The notes beneath the pieces were generated by a model that made no database searches, was not told where the DNA came from, and worked only from the letters and a program-made list of their open reading frames with translations. 64,000 bases of DNA from Leucocoprinus leucothites (lineage: Eukaryota > Basidiomycota > Agaricomycetes > Agaricales > Agaricaceae). A program made the translations under genes and the position numbers. Where the stretch lies: contig JAACJO010000002.1 in NCBI GenBank assembly GCA_013368445.1, forward strand, positions 2,728,001-2,792,000. The letters are read 5' to 3'. Positions 24,501-36,909 of the stretch are shown here, in pieces (positions within the stretch are counted from its first letter, which is position 1; every line of letters starts with the position of its first letter).

Positions 24501-26281
24501 GAGGAGGAAATCGACGAGTGATTGATGGACGAAGCGGAGAGTAGCGCCTTGGTCAATGACGGAGCGCAGGCCGTTACGGATGTATTCTAACATTGTGTCT
24601 GTTACCACGGGACTGATCGCAGTGAACTCGGAATCGTGGAATGGACGTTGAGCAAAAATCATTGCACCAACAACACACTTGAATGCCGCTGCTTGTTTTC
24701 CGCGAAGGTTCTTGAATGAAATCCTGAGGACAGTTGCATATAGAGTGTACAGCAATCCTTCCTCTCCGCCTAGCCCAAGTCCGGCCTCAATGTCCTCAAG
24801 TTGTGATTGGGGTTCACCAGCCTCGATAAAGTTTGCAATGGTTGTGGCCCAGATGAAGACGCCTGCCGCGCGTTTGGCCAGGCGCTTGGCTGTCTGGTGG
24901 GGCCAGTCTACAGGTAATTTAGAGTAGGCACTCGCAATATCCCCGAGACGATCTTCAAGGTACTTGCGAATGTCGCTGGAAGCTTCATCGGTGGAGATGG
25001 AGATGTGGATGTGGGTACTGATAGGTGAAATACGTCGTTTGATGTCGTCTTCTTCCCTGCTGGTAACAACTAGCTTGAAGCTCTTGGGAAGTTCCGAGTG
25101 CCATTGTCCAAGCGTCCGCAAAAGTGCTTTGCGGTCATTCGACCGAGGTCCCTCAAGACCACCACATTCATCAGCAGCATCGATGACAACTACTACGGGA
25201 TGATGGAGCTGAACGTTCCTCGGCTCGCCTCTATGGAGGTCTGACAGTGGCTCGATGATGAGAGACGTGAAAAGGGAACTGATGTTGGAAGAGTTGATGT
25301 CGAGAGTTTCGTCATCAATGCGTTTGAGTAAAGACGGTCTCGCAGCTGGATATAAACGAACAAGGTCCCAAGTGACACGGCGCCAGAGGGCTCTCGTAGT
25401 TGTGATAGTCGGTTTGGCACGGTCAAACACGAAATATGATAGGAGTTCACCCCGTTCACGGAGTTGGGATACGATGGTGGATGCTAGGGCAGACTTCCCA
25501 ACACCAGGAAAGCCTTTGATCCAGACGATATTGTTGTCCTCATTGTCATGTATCCTGGCGTTGACATCTGACAAAATCGCAACACGGGTATCTTGCATGC
25601 ATTCCTTCGCCAGAGGGACAAACTCAAGGCCTTCCACAAGTGCCTTCTTCAGCTTTTGCCCATCTGTTATCATGATGTAAATACAAAAGCTCAAGGACAA
25701 GGGCCGCAGGAGTCACCATAAGAGTTGGGAAAGGACAGCGTTGCTACGTCGGGGTACTGAACGACACTTCCAATAATAGTTGAGTCATTGATCTGGAAAC
25801 CGCTTAGATTTGAGAAAAAACTAGGCAAATCTTCTGATATTGGACGTATTTCAGCATGTGGCCGGGCAGCCATAAGTGCTACGTATGATGTTCTCCCCGA
25901 GAATCCTGCAATTGGCTTCCGGGGGTAATTGCACTGTTCAGCGCATGAGAATGAGAAGGATCCTGGTCATGTTGAGATGCTGTCTCAAATAGTAAGACTG
26001 TGTGGTCTTATAACGGAGGAGAGAACGGCCCAGGACGCACTTGAACTAGCAATGTGGGAAGTACTACAGCTTCCTGATTCAATCCGCCTGGGCCGCTTGG
26101 AAGGCGTGGTTTGGGCTTCGCTATTACTTGGACTCCTACGGTGCTTGTTCTTTGCATTCTCAGCGGGTTTTCCATTGCACAGACAGAGCGAGACACATAC
26201 CATAGCAGAGCGTGGTGAGAGAAAGTGCTGAGAGCAGGCTGTGCATCTGCAGATCATATACAGCATTGATTTGTTGCCCAT
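21586..26281 (-). pseudogene. NACHT-WD40 STAND paralog U3, intact NACHT, WD40 exon frameshifted twice
   Basis: The NACHT exon 24132-25663 has the undamaged length of 1,532 nt, an intact P-loop GFPGVGKS and Walker B DAADEC. It is flanked by a 53-nt intron (25664-25716) and the conserved 52-nt intron (24080-24131). The WD40 exon 21586-24079 has 1-nt losses at about 22481-22487 and 21917-21930; both are restored by comparison with U6. The 5' linker exon (ending at 25717) is of the U2/U5 type (SGFQINDSTIIGSVVQ), whereas the WD40 part resembles U6 and the NACHT exon is nearly identical to U4. The gene is thus a mosaic. More 5' coding up to about 26,281 is predicted from a Ser-rich frame with a GTATGT donor. 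A truncated NACHT plus one-propeller product is conceivable. Confidence 0.85.
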
Positions 26282-26299
26282 TTTTGGAAATAATCCCAG

Positions 26300-27640
26300 A
26301 ATCAGTGCCTACCGGCCCTGACGGAAATGCAAATTATTGGCTGGGCCTGATATATGATAAATGGGGTAAAGCGTCAAATATCCCCCAGTCCATCGAACTC
26401 AATGCATATAAACGGGGAAGCGGATGATGATCGAGCAGTAAGTACCTGGATTTGTTTATGAAGAGGCGCACGTACAGGGTACCCTGTCATGAGAACTCGA
26501 CGTCGAATTTGGGAGTCGAGCCAGGCCACAACAGGAGCCTTAATGTCAACAAAAATTCGGAATGGATCGCTGACAACACGGTGTCCTTGCGAGACGATGA
26601 TTACACCCCGAGCAGCCGTAGTTCGGCAACATAGCTCGGAGTCGCAATCACCGTCGGAATCGAAACAAACTCTTTTACAATCTGATCACTCGCTCAATGG
26701 CCTGTGTTTCGGCGAGATGCCTGCCTAGTCAACATTCATGTGTGTATTTTGTGCAGCCATCCACTCCTCTACGGAAAAGACGATACAGGAGCTGCAATAC
26801 AAGTAATCAAGGAGACCACTATCACCCTCCATGTCCTAACGTCACAGTCACCCTTGCGCGAGCGTTTCGGCAAGAGGAGAAATCTCGACGCATACGGCCA
26901 ATTTGAAGCAAGATGCGTAAGTTCGGACCTCACAATGGTGGACGTGAACAGGGACAACTGGGGGAGCGTTGCACACGGTAGGTGCTTGGTTCTTTCAATG
27001 AGCTCGCATGCTCGATTGAAGGGTGAGGAGGTTGGGTTTCGACCAGAGGGTGGAGAGATATGGCTGGGTAATGTCGAGGTGCGATGGTCGTTAGCATCAT
27101 TGAAGGCGCGGAAGTTGGGCGGGTCACAAAGGCAACAGTGGTAGTTTGCGCTATGAAGCGAGTCAACGTGCTGGCAACGTTGGCCGACTGTGATTGGTTG
27201 AGCTCTTCAGGTACGGGGTGGTCGTCCATTGCTGCGGTGGTGAACTACCATCTCCGCCAACGATAACCACCAGACGTCCTGTACAAACATCCCAATTTCG
27301 TCTCACACCATCCAATGGCGGTGCGAGACAAACGGAACGATCTCCAGATGAAGTTAATATCCACATGTATCAAGATTTAAGTGGCTATACACATACCTTA
27401 CCCTTCCAGCAAGCGCACTACACAACAGTCGCTAGCTAGGAGTCACCGACACAACCCCTCTCCCTCTCCCCAGCACACAAACTCCGTGTACTGTTTGTAT
27501 TTACTACATCACCGCCGAACGGGCTTGCACAGGCGCTGACATGTTTGGATATGCTGGAATTTGATTTAACGTATGGATTGTGTGAGCGTGGGTGCGTATA
27601 GTGGCAAGGAGAGTTAGTTTAAGTACCAGGATGGCCCACC
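26300..27640. other. U3-U4 spacer, proximal part; debris only
   Basis: No intact gene. The P block and element order seen upstream of the other NLR copies is missing here; instead the sequence resembles the 6.6-7.8 kb debris of the U1-U2 spacer. The 26704-27144 plus-strand frame is the longest, but it has no counterpart frame in the other copy. Confidence 0.4.
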
Positions 27641-27649
27641 CCAGCTGCT

Positions 27650-28060
27650 TGCTGTTGATGTCTTCCTCATCAGCTTTCTGCCAGTTTGCATCGTCATCGC
27701 CGCCTCCTCTTCCAGGTCACGAGTTGGCCGTCGCTGAATCTAACCCTTCTTCCCCTGCCTGTGGCTTGTGACTGTTCCTCCACGGAATAGAGGGTATTGG
27801 AACCGCAATACTCGCAATCGAGAACATGCTGCCACTGTTCATTCCTTGCTACAACAGCGTAAGTCATGCTCGCCCAGATCTTGCTATCGTGGATGCAGCG
27901 GCCACGCCACTGGCACTTCCATCTATCACCGAAGGAGCGGCATCGAGGGCAATGGAAGAAGACGTGTTATCGTGGTAAGAACGAGCACAAGGCCCTGGGA
28001 GGGGAGTCTACGGTCCCCGAGGTGACTTTATTCGCTGAACTAGCCATAGTGTCGATTGGG
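27650..28060 (-). pseudogene. VPS9-like C-terminal tail relic, copy in the proximal U3-U4 spacer
   Basis: Decayed homologue of the tail relics at 8.1-8.5 kb and 29.9-30.3 kb; one frame keeps VDSPPRALCSFLPR, matching GVVDSPLGNLRSFLPQ in the later copy. No open frame spans it. Confidence 0.45.
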
Positions 28061-28459
28061 CAACTGAGTTGCGAGCGGCTACATCTTGAACAGTGGCGAG
28101 GCGAGAGTAAACTGGTGAGATATTGAGTCCGCTGGCGCTTCCTACACAGACACGACGAAACCTCGAGTCAGTGTCCGGGAAAGCCTTTGTGGGGAAAGTG
28201 AGCTTATCCGCACCTCAGGCTTGACTCCACTAGGAGCTGAAAGCACCAGTGCATCGCCGTTTCAACACCCGCCGATCGAACTCGGAGCAAATAAGAGTCG
28301 GGTAGACTATAGTTTCTGTTACCAGTGAAGTAATGGGAGCCTGCGTTTTTGAGGGTGACGGTGAGGTTGATTAAGAACTTGGCCGTTGGAACAAGAGAGG
28401 GAGGACTGCAGCTCGGCTGTTTAGTGTTGTAGGGATATGAATGGAGGACAGCACGGGCA

Positions 28460-29690
28460 TAAGTGTGGATGCCGCTGTGTTTCTGTTGTATTTTCATATT
28501 AGCATTTGCATGGAGGGGAAGCAGCGCAAATACGGGCCTGTGTAATGTGTCGCTGGCGGCGTTACTTTCGAGCTCGAAGCCAGGCCCGAGTCGTAGAATG
28601 CGGTATGGTGTTTAAGGAACTTGTGTAAGGGCATTGAACGACGAATAACTTGACGGATAACCAAGCAGTGGCCTATAAACACCCTCAGCGTTCACACTTC
28701 TAGCAGCATTCTGACGCAATGCTTACCTTCCTAACACCCATCCCGCTCCGAAAATCTGTCCGGTTCAGAACTCGGCAGTCTTCTGTTCACCTCTGTAGGA
28801 TTCAGATATCCGCCTTGACTAAAGTTGCGTCAAGTCCCAGAAGCCGCTTTCCGAGACTGACGTCAAAGACTTGAGCTGAGCGAGGGAAGGATGCGTTGAT
28901 TGATCGCTGTCAGTTTGTATTTTTGATCCCATCACTGACACCCCCGAGTGTTATTTGGCTTCAGTCTACTTCAGCTTGTTGCACAAGGGGCGAATCCTCC
29001 AATGCGAAGACTTTCAAAGATCCAGCGACTGTCGTTGCGAGCAGAACTATAACGACCTCTGCTATAGACACGACCTTCGAAGGGACGAGTGACTGCGATG
29101 CCTGCATATGCGACCGCTAGCGAAAGGAGTGCGTGGTTTGGTCGGTGAGCACATCACCACCTTCATCACCGCCAAGTATCGGACTGATAAACAGATGCCA
29201 GGGATCGAGAATGGGACCAAAGAGCTAATAAAACTGGAGCCACACACACAATAGTAGAGCTGTCTGCACTATTGGGAGCATGAACACCAGAGAGACGGTA
29301 AGTAATGTACTGTGTTTTCATTGTGCGCGTCTGTAACTAGAAAATCCATCCAGCCTTCGTCTCATATTCACAGGAGAGAGCGTGGTTCACTCCAGGCTTT
29401 AAATCTAGAGAGCCAGTCAAGTTCCGATGTTATCATCTGCGTAACAAACCGCACAGCGTCCCTATTCTCGTCACATGCATAGACGCCCTATCACTCTCGA
29501 ATCGGGAGGGGTTTTACTGGATCTACATAGGCCTTCACGAGGACTTTGCCCTACGAGAAAATGCCTGCGTCCAGTAAGACACACATGCTATTACCACAGG
29601 GAAGATTCACCCGTTTCGGTTGTTACTTTCACGGTTGATGGCCACTGCGCATGGGCTACACTACCGTTTGACGATCCTTTTGTGATTTAC
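28460..29690 (+). repeat. Spacer element C, copy 3 (diverged)
   Basis: Recognised from acaaggggcgaatcctcc at about 28,983, the donor-like acggtaagtaatgtactg region near 29,293 and the following segment with ttcacaggagagagcgtggt. More diverged than C2 and C5. No open reading frame of note. Confidence 0.45.
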
Positions 29691-29735
29691 CATTAAAATG
29701 ACTATATGCGTACCTTTACGCCTCCAGCAAGCGCG

Positions 29736-30810
29736 TCAACACTCGCCAAACGACCTGCCGAACTGTTCTTTGGGGCACTTGACTCTCGCTCCTCCTCGTC
29801 TCCTTCTCTCTAGCAGGCAGCTCCTTCTCCTCGTATCTGCGCGCGAATGAGCTTGTGCAGTGCCGGCGTAATGGATATGCTGGAATTTGAGTTGATATGT
29901 GCGCGGTGGTAGGGAGAGTTGATTTGGGTACCACTCCTCCTGCTTGTTGTCGCCGTCTTCCTCTTCACCACTGTCTTGCCTCCCAGGTCTCAAACCAACC
30001 GCGGCTAACTCCTACCCCTATCCCCATCCCCTCGGCTTAGTATTAGTCTCCGATAAAATAGAGGGTATTAAATTCATAGTATTCGTAATCGAGATCAGAC
30101 CGCTACTACCCATTTCTCTCTCCAATGGTACAAACTCCCTGTGCCCAGGTTTTGCTGTCGTGGGTGTTGCAGCCACATTGCTCACAATTGCATCTACCAC
30201 AAAAACGACAACATCAACAGAAGACGTGCTATCAAGAATGTTTTGTGGCAAGAACGAGCGTAAGTTTCCGAGTGGGGAGTCTACGACCCCCAATAGTCAT
30301 CGCACCCCAAACCTCTGCTCACACACAAACCTCTCCAACAATGCCCATACAACACGAAGTCCCTCCCTCACCCGTCACACACAGTCCCCCGTTCTGAGCT
30401 CTAGCCTTCGCATTCGTCAACTTGAGCTTGCTCGTGGCATCGCCTCCACCAACAGGTTGATGAAGCGGGAATGGGGGATGAATGAGAGCTCTAGGCGTTA
30501 TAGTTGGGGAGGGTGTTCCACAGGTGCATGAAATGCAGGGCTTGTATTTCCGTGTGAGAGTGGTTGAGTGGAGGAGAATCGAGAGCTGAGCGGCTGAGGT
30601 TCGTCCAGTGAATATTGCTGGGAAGTCGTGTTCCTGATGACAGTTCACCATAAGTCTGAATGATAATTGAGATTTTCGATGCGAGGGCAGAACAAAGAAG
30701 TGCTCAGGAGCATATAAAGTAGTAATGGTGGAGTGATGGTCTGATGTCAAGATTAACAAAAATAATCCGCCAATCCATATTGAAATATTGACCTCCGACC
30801 ACTGCAACAT
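29736..30810 (-). pseudogene. VPS9-like relic: 5' linker plus C-terminal tail, U3-U4 spacer
   Basis: The 30018-30293 frame reads GVVDSPLGNLRSFLPQ and then an Ala/Val-rich stretch ending GHREFVPLEREMGSSG. The 29736-29993 frame continues with an acidic tail (RPGRQDSGEEEDGDNKQEEW). In VPS9-family exchange factors as I know them, a GVVDSSFGVLRSFLP-like segment and an acidic tail follow the catalytic domain. A piece matching the 5' linker block (SKLKLTNAKARAQNGG) lies at 30,319-30,480. The catalytic middle is missing, as in the 7.8-9.0 kb copy. Confidence 0.5.
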
Positions 30811-30890
30811 CTAAATACAGTCAATTGTTTTGTTGATTGTTCAGCCTATCCGGTGCTACTGAATTTATATCTACGAAATAAATACATTTG

Positions 30891-30920
30891 CAGTCGCAGT
30901 CGCAGTCGCATTCGCAGTCA
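30891..30920. repeat. Short GCAGTC-type hexamer microsatellite
   Basis: About five tandem units of cagtcg with one variant (cattcg), seen directly. No role can be assigned. Confidence 0.85.
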
Positions 30921-31289
30921 GTATAATCTCTCTCACATTCAAAATAAGTGTTATCCGAGCGACTGCTCTAACAGGTATCGAGTTTATTGGCGTCGGGATG
31001 GATCTGAGTTTCGGTAGATTTCCTACCGCATCTACGAGTTGTGAGCGAGTGGGCACTCGATCCTCTCTCTGCTCAAAACTCCACCGAGTATTATCCCGAC
31101 CGTTAATCAGATAGCAACTACAAACCGTTCATTTCGACGAAATCTAATAGTACAGAGTAAAAATTTCAAGTTCGAATGGAAACATTCAGTCAGCCCGTAG
31201 TCACGTTGTATATTCCTTGCCAATGCATTCTTCCCATTCCCACCCATACCTGAATCTCCTGAAATCCAACTTGGTCGGTGCGACTCCGA

Positions 31290-34200
31290 TTACAGCAATA
31301 TTCCTCGGTCGCCACAGCCTATCCCTGTGCTCGACTGGACCCAAAAGAGCAACGAGTCACTACCTTCTTCCTTGACCCATCCATCCTGGGTGAGAGACTG
31401 ATCTCCAAAATCTCCAACACCCCCAACAGGTTCCTGCGCCTGCCCACTATAGAGACCATGGGTATCCCAAAGTCTGACTGTCCAAGGTCTAGTATGATAT
31501 ATGGATGCCAGTTTATCTCCATCTGGCGAAATGATGATCCTGGATGTTCGCCTCAGATCATATCCATGCCAGGGTCCAGCAACCCTTTGCCCAGTATGAA
31601 TATCCCAAACCCATATCGCACCACTCCGTGGGGATACATAATGAATGAGACGGTCATCAGGCGAAATTGATAGGAAGATTGGCGATTTATCACTGAATAG
31701 GGAATACCGTTTCGAAATTTCACCTGTTTCAAAAGGTCCCGCGATCTCCATCCATGTTTTCGTCTCCCATACTCGTACTTGAAGCAATAACCCTGGGTGA
31801 TCAAGCACTGATGCATAAAGTTGTCCGCTGGTTGAGAATACGAAACTCTGGGACATCTTTGGACCTAAATCAGTTGTATCGAACAGGGCATGAGGGATGA
31901 ACTGTTCCTCTATGGAGTTTCGGTGGTGGCAATGAAAGATAAAACCCGTGGATGTGTCCCTGAGCGTAAGAGCAGTCAAGGTATCAGGTGAAAGTCCAAG
32001 AACTGGCATGTGGAGCTTTGGGCATGCTAGAGTCACCATCGTACATGGTTCATCAAGCACATCATTTCCCCAAATGCGGATCACAAATCTTCCCTCGTCA
32101 CCCTCCGGCACAAAACTATATAGAACCAATTGATTATTGCTTGATGCAAAGAAGAGGTAGAAGTTGGTATCATTGTGTGCTTGATTTATGACCAGATGAT
32201 GGCAGTTCATTCCGGTGCTTGCATCCCATATGTCGATCACGGGAAATTCAGAGACCATCAGGGATGCTAGATATCTGCCATCGCCAGAGAACGCAAGTAT
32301 GCCGCTCTCGGTTCGGATAGGGTGACTAAGGTTTATAGGTTCACCAGTAGTCGTGTTGAAAAGCCTGATCTCGTCTTCGTAGCCCACTGCCAATGCCTTA
32401 CTACAAGGTGAAAACACTGGCACTACCGATCGATAATTTGGGAGCTTCGGGTCGCCACCAGTGGCAGAATCGATGACAGGTAAGACCTGTGTATGGGAGT
32501 GATGATCCCACATCCTGATAGTCCCATCATCATACCCCACCAGAACTCTTCTGCCACTGCATGACGGAGAGCAGTGCCATCCCCCGGCAGGCTCCTTGCT
32601 GCAATAGACTACGTCGCCTGTAGTAGCATCAAAGATCTTTGCCAGTGCTGTGCCATGAATACTGATTGCGAGGTATTCACTACCACACGAATGTAATACC
32701 ACAGACCCAATGTCAAGGCAGCCTAGTGAAATGGCGGGCCCGACCAGAGTGCAAGTGTCCATTCTCCAGATGCGTGCTACAGCATCACGGTCTGATATGT
32801 GAGCCACAGCCAGTAGGAAATTTCCATCCGCAGAGAACGCCAAGGGGGATGGGGAAAGGGGCACACCAATATCATCCTGCTCAATCACACATCGAGGAGG
32901 TCTTTCTGTCAAATCCCATACTCTCAGTAGAGTAGTGGGACCTTTGCTCAATAAAGCAAAAAACTGTGCGCCTGGCGACAATAAATCAAAACTGTTTGAT
33001 CTGGGGATATCAAGTAGGATGTGTGCCAGGGTGCCAGTATTAGCATCCCACAACTGGACACGATGGCACCAATATTGATCGTCATCAGTGTGGGGAGGCT
33101 CCATGTATGCCGATTTGGAAACAATCATATGGCCATCCTTGGTATAGGCGACGGATGTAGTATACTCTGGTATGACACCATGGAGGGGAGCAAAGCCAGG
33201 GATCTCCGAAAACCCTCCAAAATAAAGGAGCTCTTTGCCACTTTCTACATCCCAGATCACCACCCCATCTTTTGCATATGCAACTACAAGGTGCTTTCCA
33301 TCGGGACTGAAGTCAAGGCTCCATGCGGTGGGCACAAACTGAAATTCCGAAGGCTGGGTAAATGGGCCTGAGATTAAAATTCCCGTTTCCGAGTCCCAGA
33401 TACATATTGTTCCAACCCAATCCCCAGATGCAAACATCCTCTCATCCGGAGAAAAGGTAATGGCAGAAATTCTATATTCAAGGTACTCTGAAACAAAGAC
33501 ACACGATGACCAGTGCCTAGGTTTGCCTGTATCAAGTGCAAGGAGTCGAGGGAACCTGGGCAGGAAATGTTTTGCAACCAACGATTCTTCAGGAGCGAAG
33601 GAGAGGGCAGAGAGGTAGACGTGTGGGGCACTTTGCATGATGGGGATGGTGAACGCCGTGACAAATCGGAGGGCATCATGAACGAATTCGGTGAGATCTC
33701 CGTCCCTCGCCTATAGCAAGAACGTCAGAAGTGTGATGCAACCAAATGGACAGAGTACGCACGGTAATCCAATCAACGATCGCCCTCAGAATCGGCACTG
33801 CCCTGTTCATTTCCTTCAACAAGCTCATCGTTTCGAGCCAGTATAACAGCTTCTCTTTGAACACTACCCTCACGTCATCCATCAAGCGCTCGTCAAATGC
33901 AGTGTGACAAAGATGCTCAGCCGCAAAATAGCATGAATATGAGAGAAGTGACGAAATCCCGGCCATGACCTTGGATTCGATATCAGGCACATCCGCGTTC
34001 TTCAGACTCGATGTCTCCAGGTCGCAGATGTTGAAGCGTAGCTGCTTCGACATGGTGGTCAGACATAGGGTAGAGAGCTGACGTTGCTGTTCCGGCTCCT
34101 TGACAGCGAACTCGTCCGGGCATTCCGGAGAGAGGAGGAAATCGACGAGTGATTGATGGACGAAGCGGAGAGTAGCGCCCTGGTCAATGACGGAGCACAG

Positions 34201-36236
34201 GCTGTTACGGATGTATTCTAACATTGTGTCTGTTACCACGGGACTGATCGCAGTGAACTCGGAATCGTAGAATGGACGTTGAGCAAAAATCATTGCACCA
34301 ACAACACACTTGAATGCCGCTGCTTGTTTTCCGCGAAGGTTCTTGAATGAAATCCTGAGGACAGTTGCATATAGAGTGTACAGCGATCCTTCCTCTCCGC
34401 CTAGCCCAAGTCCGGCCTCAATGTCCTCAAGTTGTGATTGGGGTTCGCCAGCCTCGATAAAGTTTGCAATGGTCGTGGCCCAGATGAAGACACCTGCCGC
34501 GCGTTTGGCCAGGCGCTTGGCTGTCTGGTGGGGCCAGTCTACAGGTAATTTAGAGTAGGCACTTGCAATATCCCCGAGACGATCTTCAAGGTACTTGCGA
34601 ATGTCGCTGGAAGCTTCATCGGTGGAGATGGAGATGTGGATGTGGGTGCTGATAGGTGAAATCCGTCGTTTGATGTCGTCTTCTTCCCTGCTGGTAACAA
34701 CTAGCTTGAAGCTCTTGGGGAGTTCTGAGTGCCATTGTCCAAGCGTCCGCAAAAGTGCCTTGCGGTCATTCGATCGAGGTCCCTCAAGGCCACCACATTC
34801 ATCGGCAGCATCTATGACAACCACTACAGGTTGGTGAAGTTGAGTGTCACCCGCCTCACTCTTGATTAGGTCTGAGAATGGCTCGATGACTAGAGCTGCG
34901 AAAAGGGAGCCAATGTTGGGAGTGTTAACGTCGAGGGTTTCGTCGTCAATGCATTTCAGTAAACGTTGTCGCACAGACGGGTATGAGCGAACAAGATCCC
35001 AGGCAACACGACGCCAGAGAGCTGTTGTGGTGGTGACGGTCGGTCTGGCACGGTCGAACACGAAATAAGATAACAGTTCACCCCGCTCACGCAGTCGGGA
35101 TACAATGGTGGATGCTAGGGCAGACTTCCCCACACCAGGGAAACCTTTAATCCATATGATATTGGCGTCCTCGTTGTCATGAATCCTGGTGTCGACATCT
35201 GACAAAATCGTAACACGGGTGTCTTGCATGCATTCGTTCGCTAGAGGGATGAACTCGAGACCCTCAACGAGTGCTTTCTTCAATTTCTGGCCATCTGATA
35301 TAATGATTATAAATAAAGAAACTCTAGGACAGCCACAGGAGAATGTACCTCGAGATTCGGTAAAGGACGGTGTTTCCGTGTCAGAACCCGGAATGACTTT
35401 GACAAATGTTGGATTATTGATATGAAAATCCCTTGCATACGGGAAAAAACCCGACACCTGTTCTAGTATCACAGGATTGTCTCAGGATGCATGAGAAGAC
35501 TCGTGTTTAAATACCACCTATGGTTTTCGTTTCCAAGGTCTTGAATATTGCTGGCCGGGGTCATTGCAGTGTTCATTACATGGGAATTAGAACGTGAAGA
35601 TTTGTGGCCCTCCTGCAGCGCTGTCTCCAGTTGTAAGTACAAACGACTGCCTGACGAAGGACCTTGAGAGACGCACGGGGAATTTGTGTCTTGGTCCTGG
35701 TCGGGTCTTCAATATCACTTGGATTCCCACTGCGGCCACTCTTTATGTCGCGAGGAGCCTGTTCATTTACCTGAAGATTTCCCGCATTAGTAGAGGAATT
35801 GGATATATCCTCTGATATCAAAGGGGCCATTCAGTAAATTTCTCGATCACAGATGAAATGCTACACACGATGTCGGTTTCCAGCGAGGTGATGCATTTGG
35901 GTTGTCATATCCATTATCACGCTCTGCGGTACAACTTCAAGAGCGCGAGGAGGGTGGCTTTTTGCTTGGACTATTTCCAATTGTGAGAACGGGGGCTGAC
36001 GGGATGAGGAAGAGTCGTACTTGATCTCCTGTCAGAGGATGCACTGGCAGTGCCCTTGGAGCGCTTTACTTTACTACGGAGCCAGTTCTTTGCGCTGTAA
36101 GTCGGTTAACCTCCACTCAAAATACCAAAAACACGTACCATGGTGGTTTATGATGGGGATAGCTGTTAAGCAGACTAGCGCCCGCATCGGGGTTGGCCGA
36201 TATTGGCGTATCAATCACAGTCCGTTCGCGAATCAT
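31290..36236 (-). CDS. NACHT-WD40 STAND (NLR-like) protein U4, nearly intact
   Basis: Best 5' model in the array. ATG at 36,236 opens exon 36139-36236; then 36021-36094, 35869-35970 and an exon from 35,811 downward form one Ser/Thr-rich linker in frame, with introns of 44, 50 and 57 nt. The NACHT exon is 33763-35294 (1,532 nt), with the P-loop at about 35122-35145 and Walker B DAADEC at about 34795-34812. The 52-nt intron is 33711-33762 and the WD40 exon 31290-33710. About 14 blades are recognisable by W-D/W-E/F-N pairs. Two blemishes exist. The donor expected at 35,520-35,521 is AT where U1 and U6 have GT. A 1-nt loss near 31,337-31,342 replaces the usual last 45 or so residues (ending WEECI-DKE) with 18 others. 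A shorter product could start at the ATG at 35,472. Expected role: nucleotide-gated cytosolic sensor. Confidence 0.85.
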
Positions 36237-36239
36237 ATC

Positions 36240-36720
36240 ACGTTTCCTCCCTGAATATGTAGTATCCCAGCACGTGTTTACGATCTGTTTGTTATTATTG
36301 ACGCGACGACGATATGAATATCTCGGAATGAGAAGTTCATACGATAAGGATGCGATATATATGTAAGTTCTCAGTTCGAAGAGTCGGGCGCCGAGAATTG
36401 TTGAGACTTTGTAGGCTTCTGATGAATAAATAGGACATTATAGCTAGCTGCACGTTCATTTGGTAAAAATTGGAATCAGAGGCCCATCGGTGTATGGTGC
36501 AGCTAGTCATCTCGAAGTTCCTCCACCATCAGGCAGTCATCGTTCCGTGAATGTTCATAACAACACCATGTTGTATCCACATTCGCGCCCCCCACCATAG
36601 CGGTTTCTGTTCTCCTCACTCCCACTAAACAGAGTACCCCATGCCTACTCAAGACTCGTCGAGCCACTGTCTTGGCGCGGAAAGAATCTATCCCCAGGAG
36701 AGTCAATGATAGTTTGTACA
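36240..36720. repeat. Conserved block upstream of U4 (P4)
   Basis: Counterpart of P1, P2 and P5, directly 5' of the U4 start. It includes cccagcacgtgttta at about 36,267, which recurs in the same place upstream of U2, U5 and U6. Candidate promoter by position only. Confidence 0.5.
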
Positions 36721-36909
36721 AAAGAAACATGTTCTACCTACGCAGGATGATAGCAGGCAAATCATGGGCAAACCTAGTTATAGAGCCCTCGAGTGCTGAA
36801 GATAAAGTACGGCGACGGAGATGACAGACCCATACAGCGTTTAAGCTGAGTAGAAGTGAGCTGCATTTTTGATGGCATCACTGGGACCCCCTTGGCCTCC
36901 GCCTTCTTG

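Noticed and set aside
34310..34837. Plus-strand open frames over the NACHT exon, nearly identical at 24,679-25,203 and 34,310-34,837 and similar in all copies
   Set aside because: They are antisense mirrors of the conserved minus-strand NACHT exon; their conservation is explained by the sense protein.
36139..36236. An N-terminal effector domain (HET, patatin-like, HeLo or RHIM-type) in the 5' exons
   Set aside because: The linker exons are short, Ser/Thr-rich and show no recognisable fold-forming pattern; no such domain can be supported.
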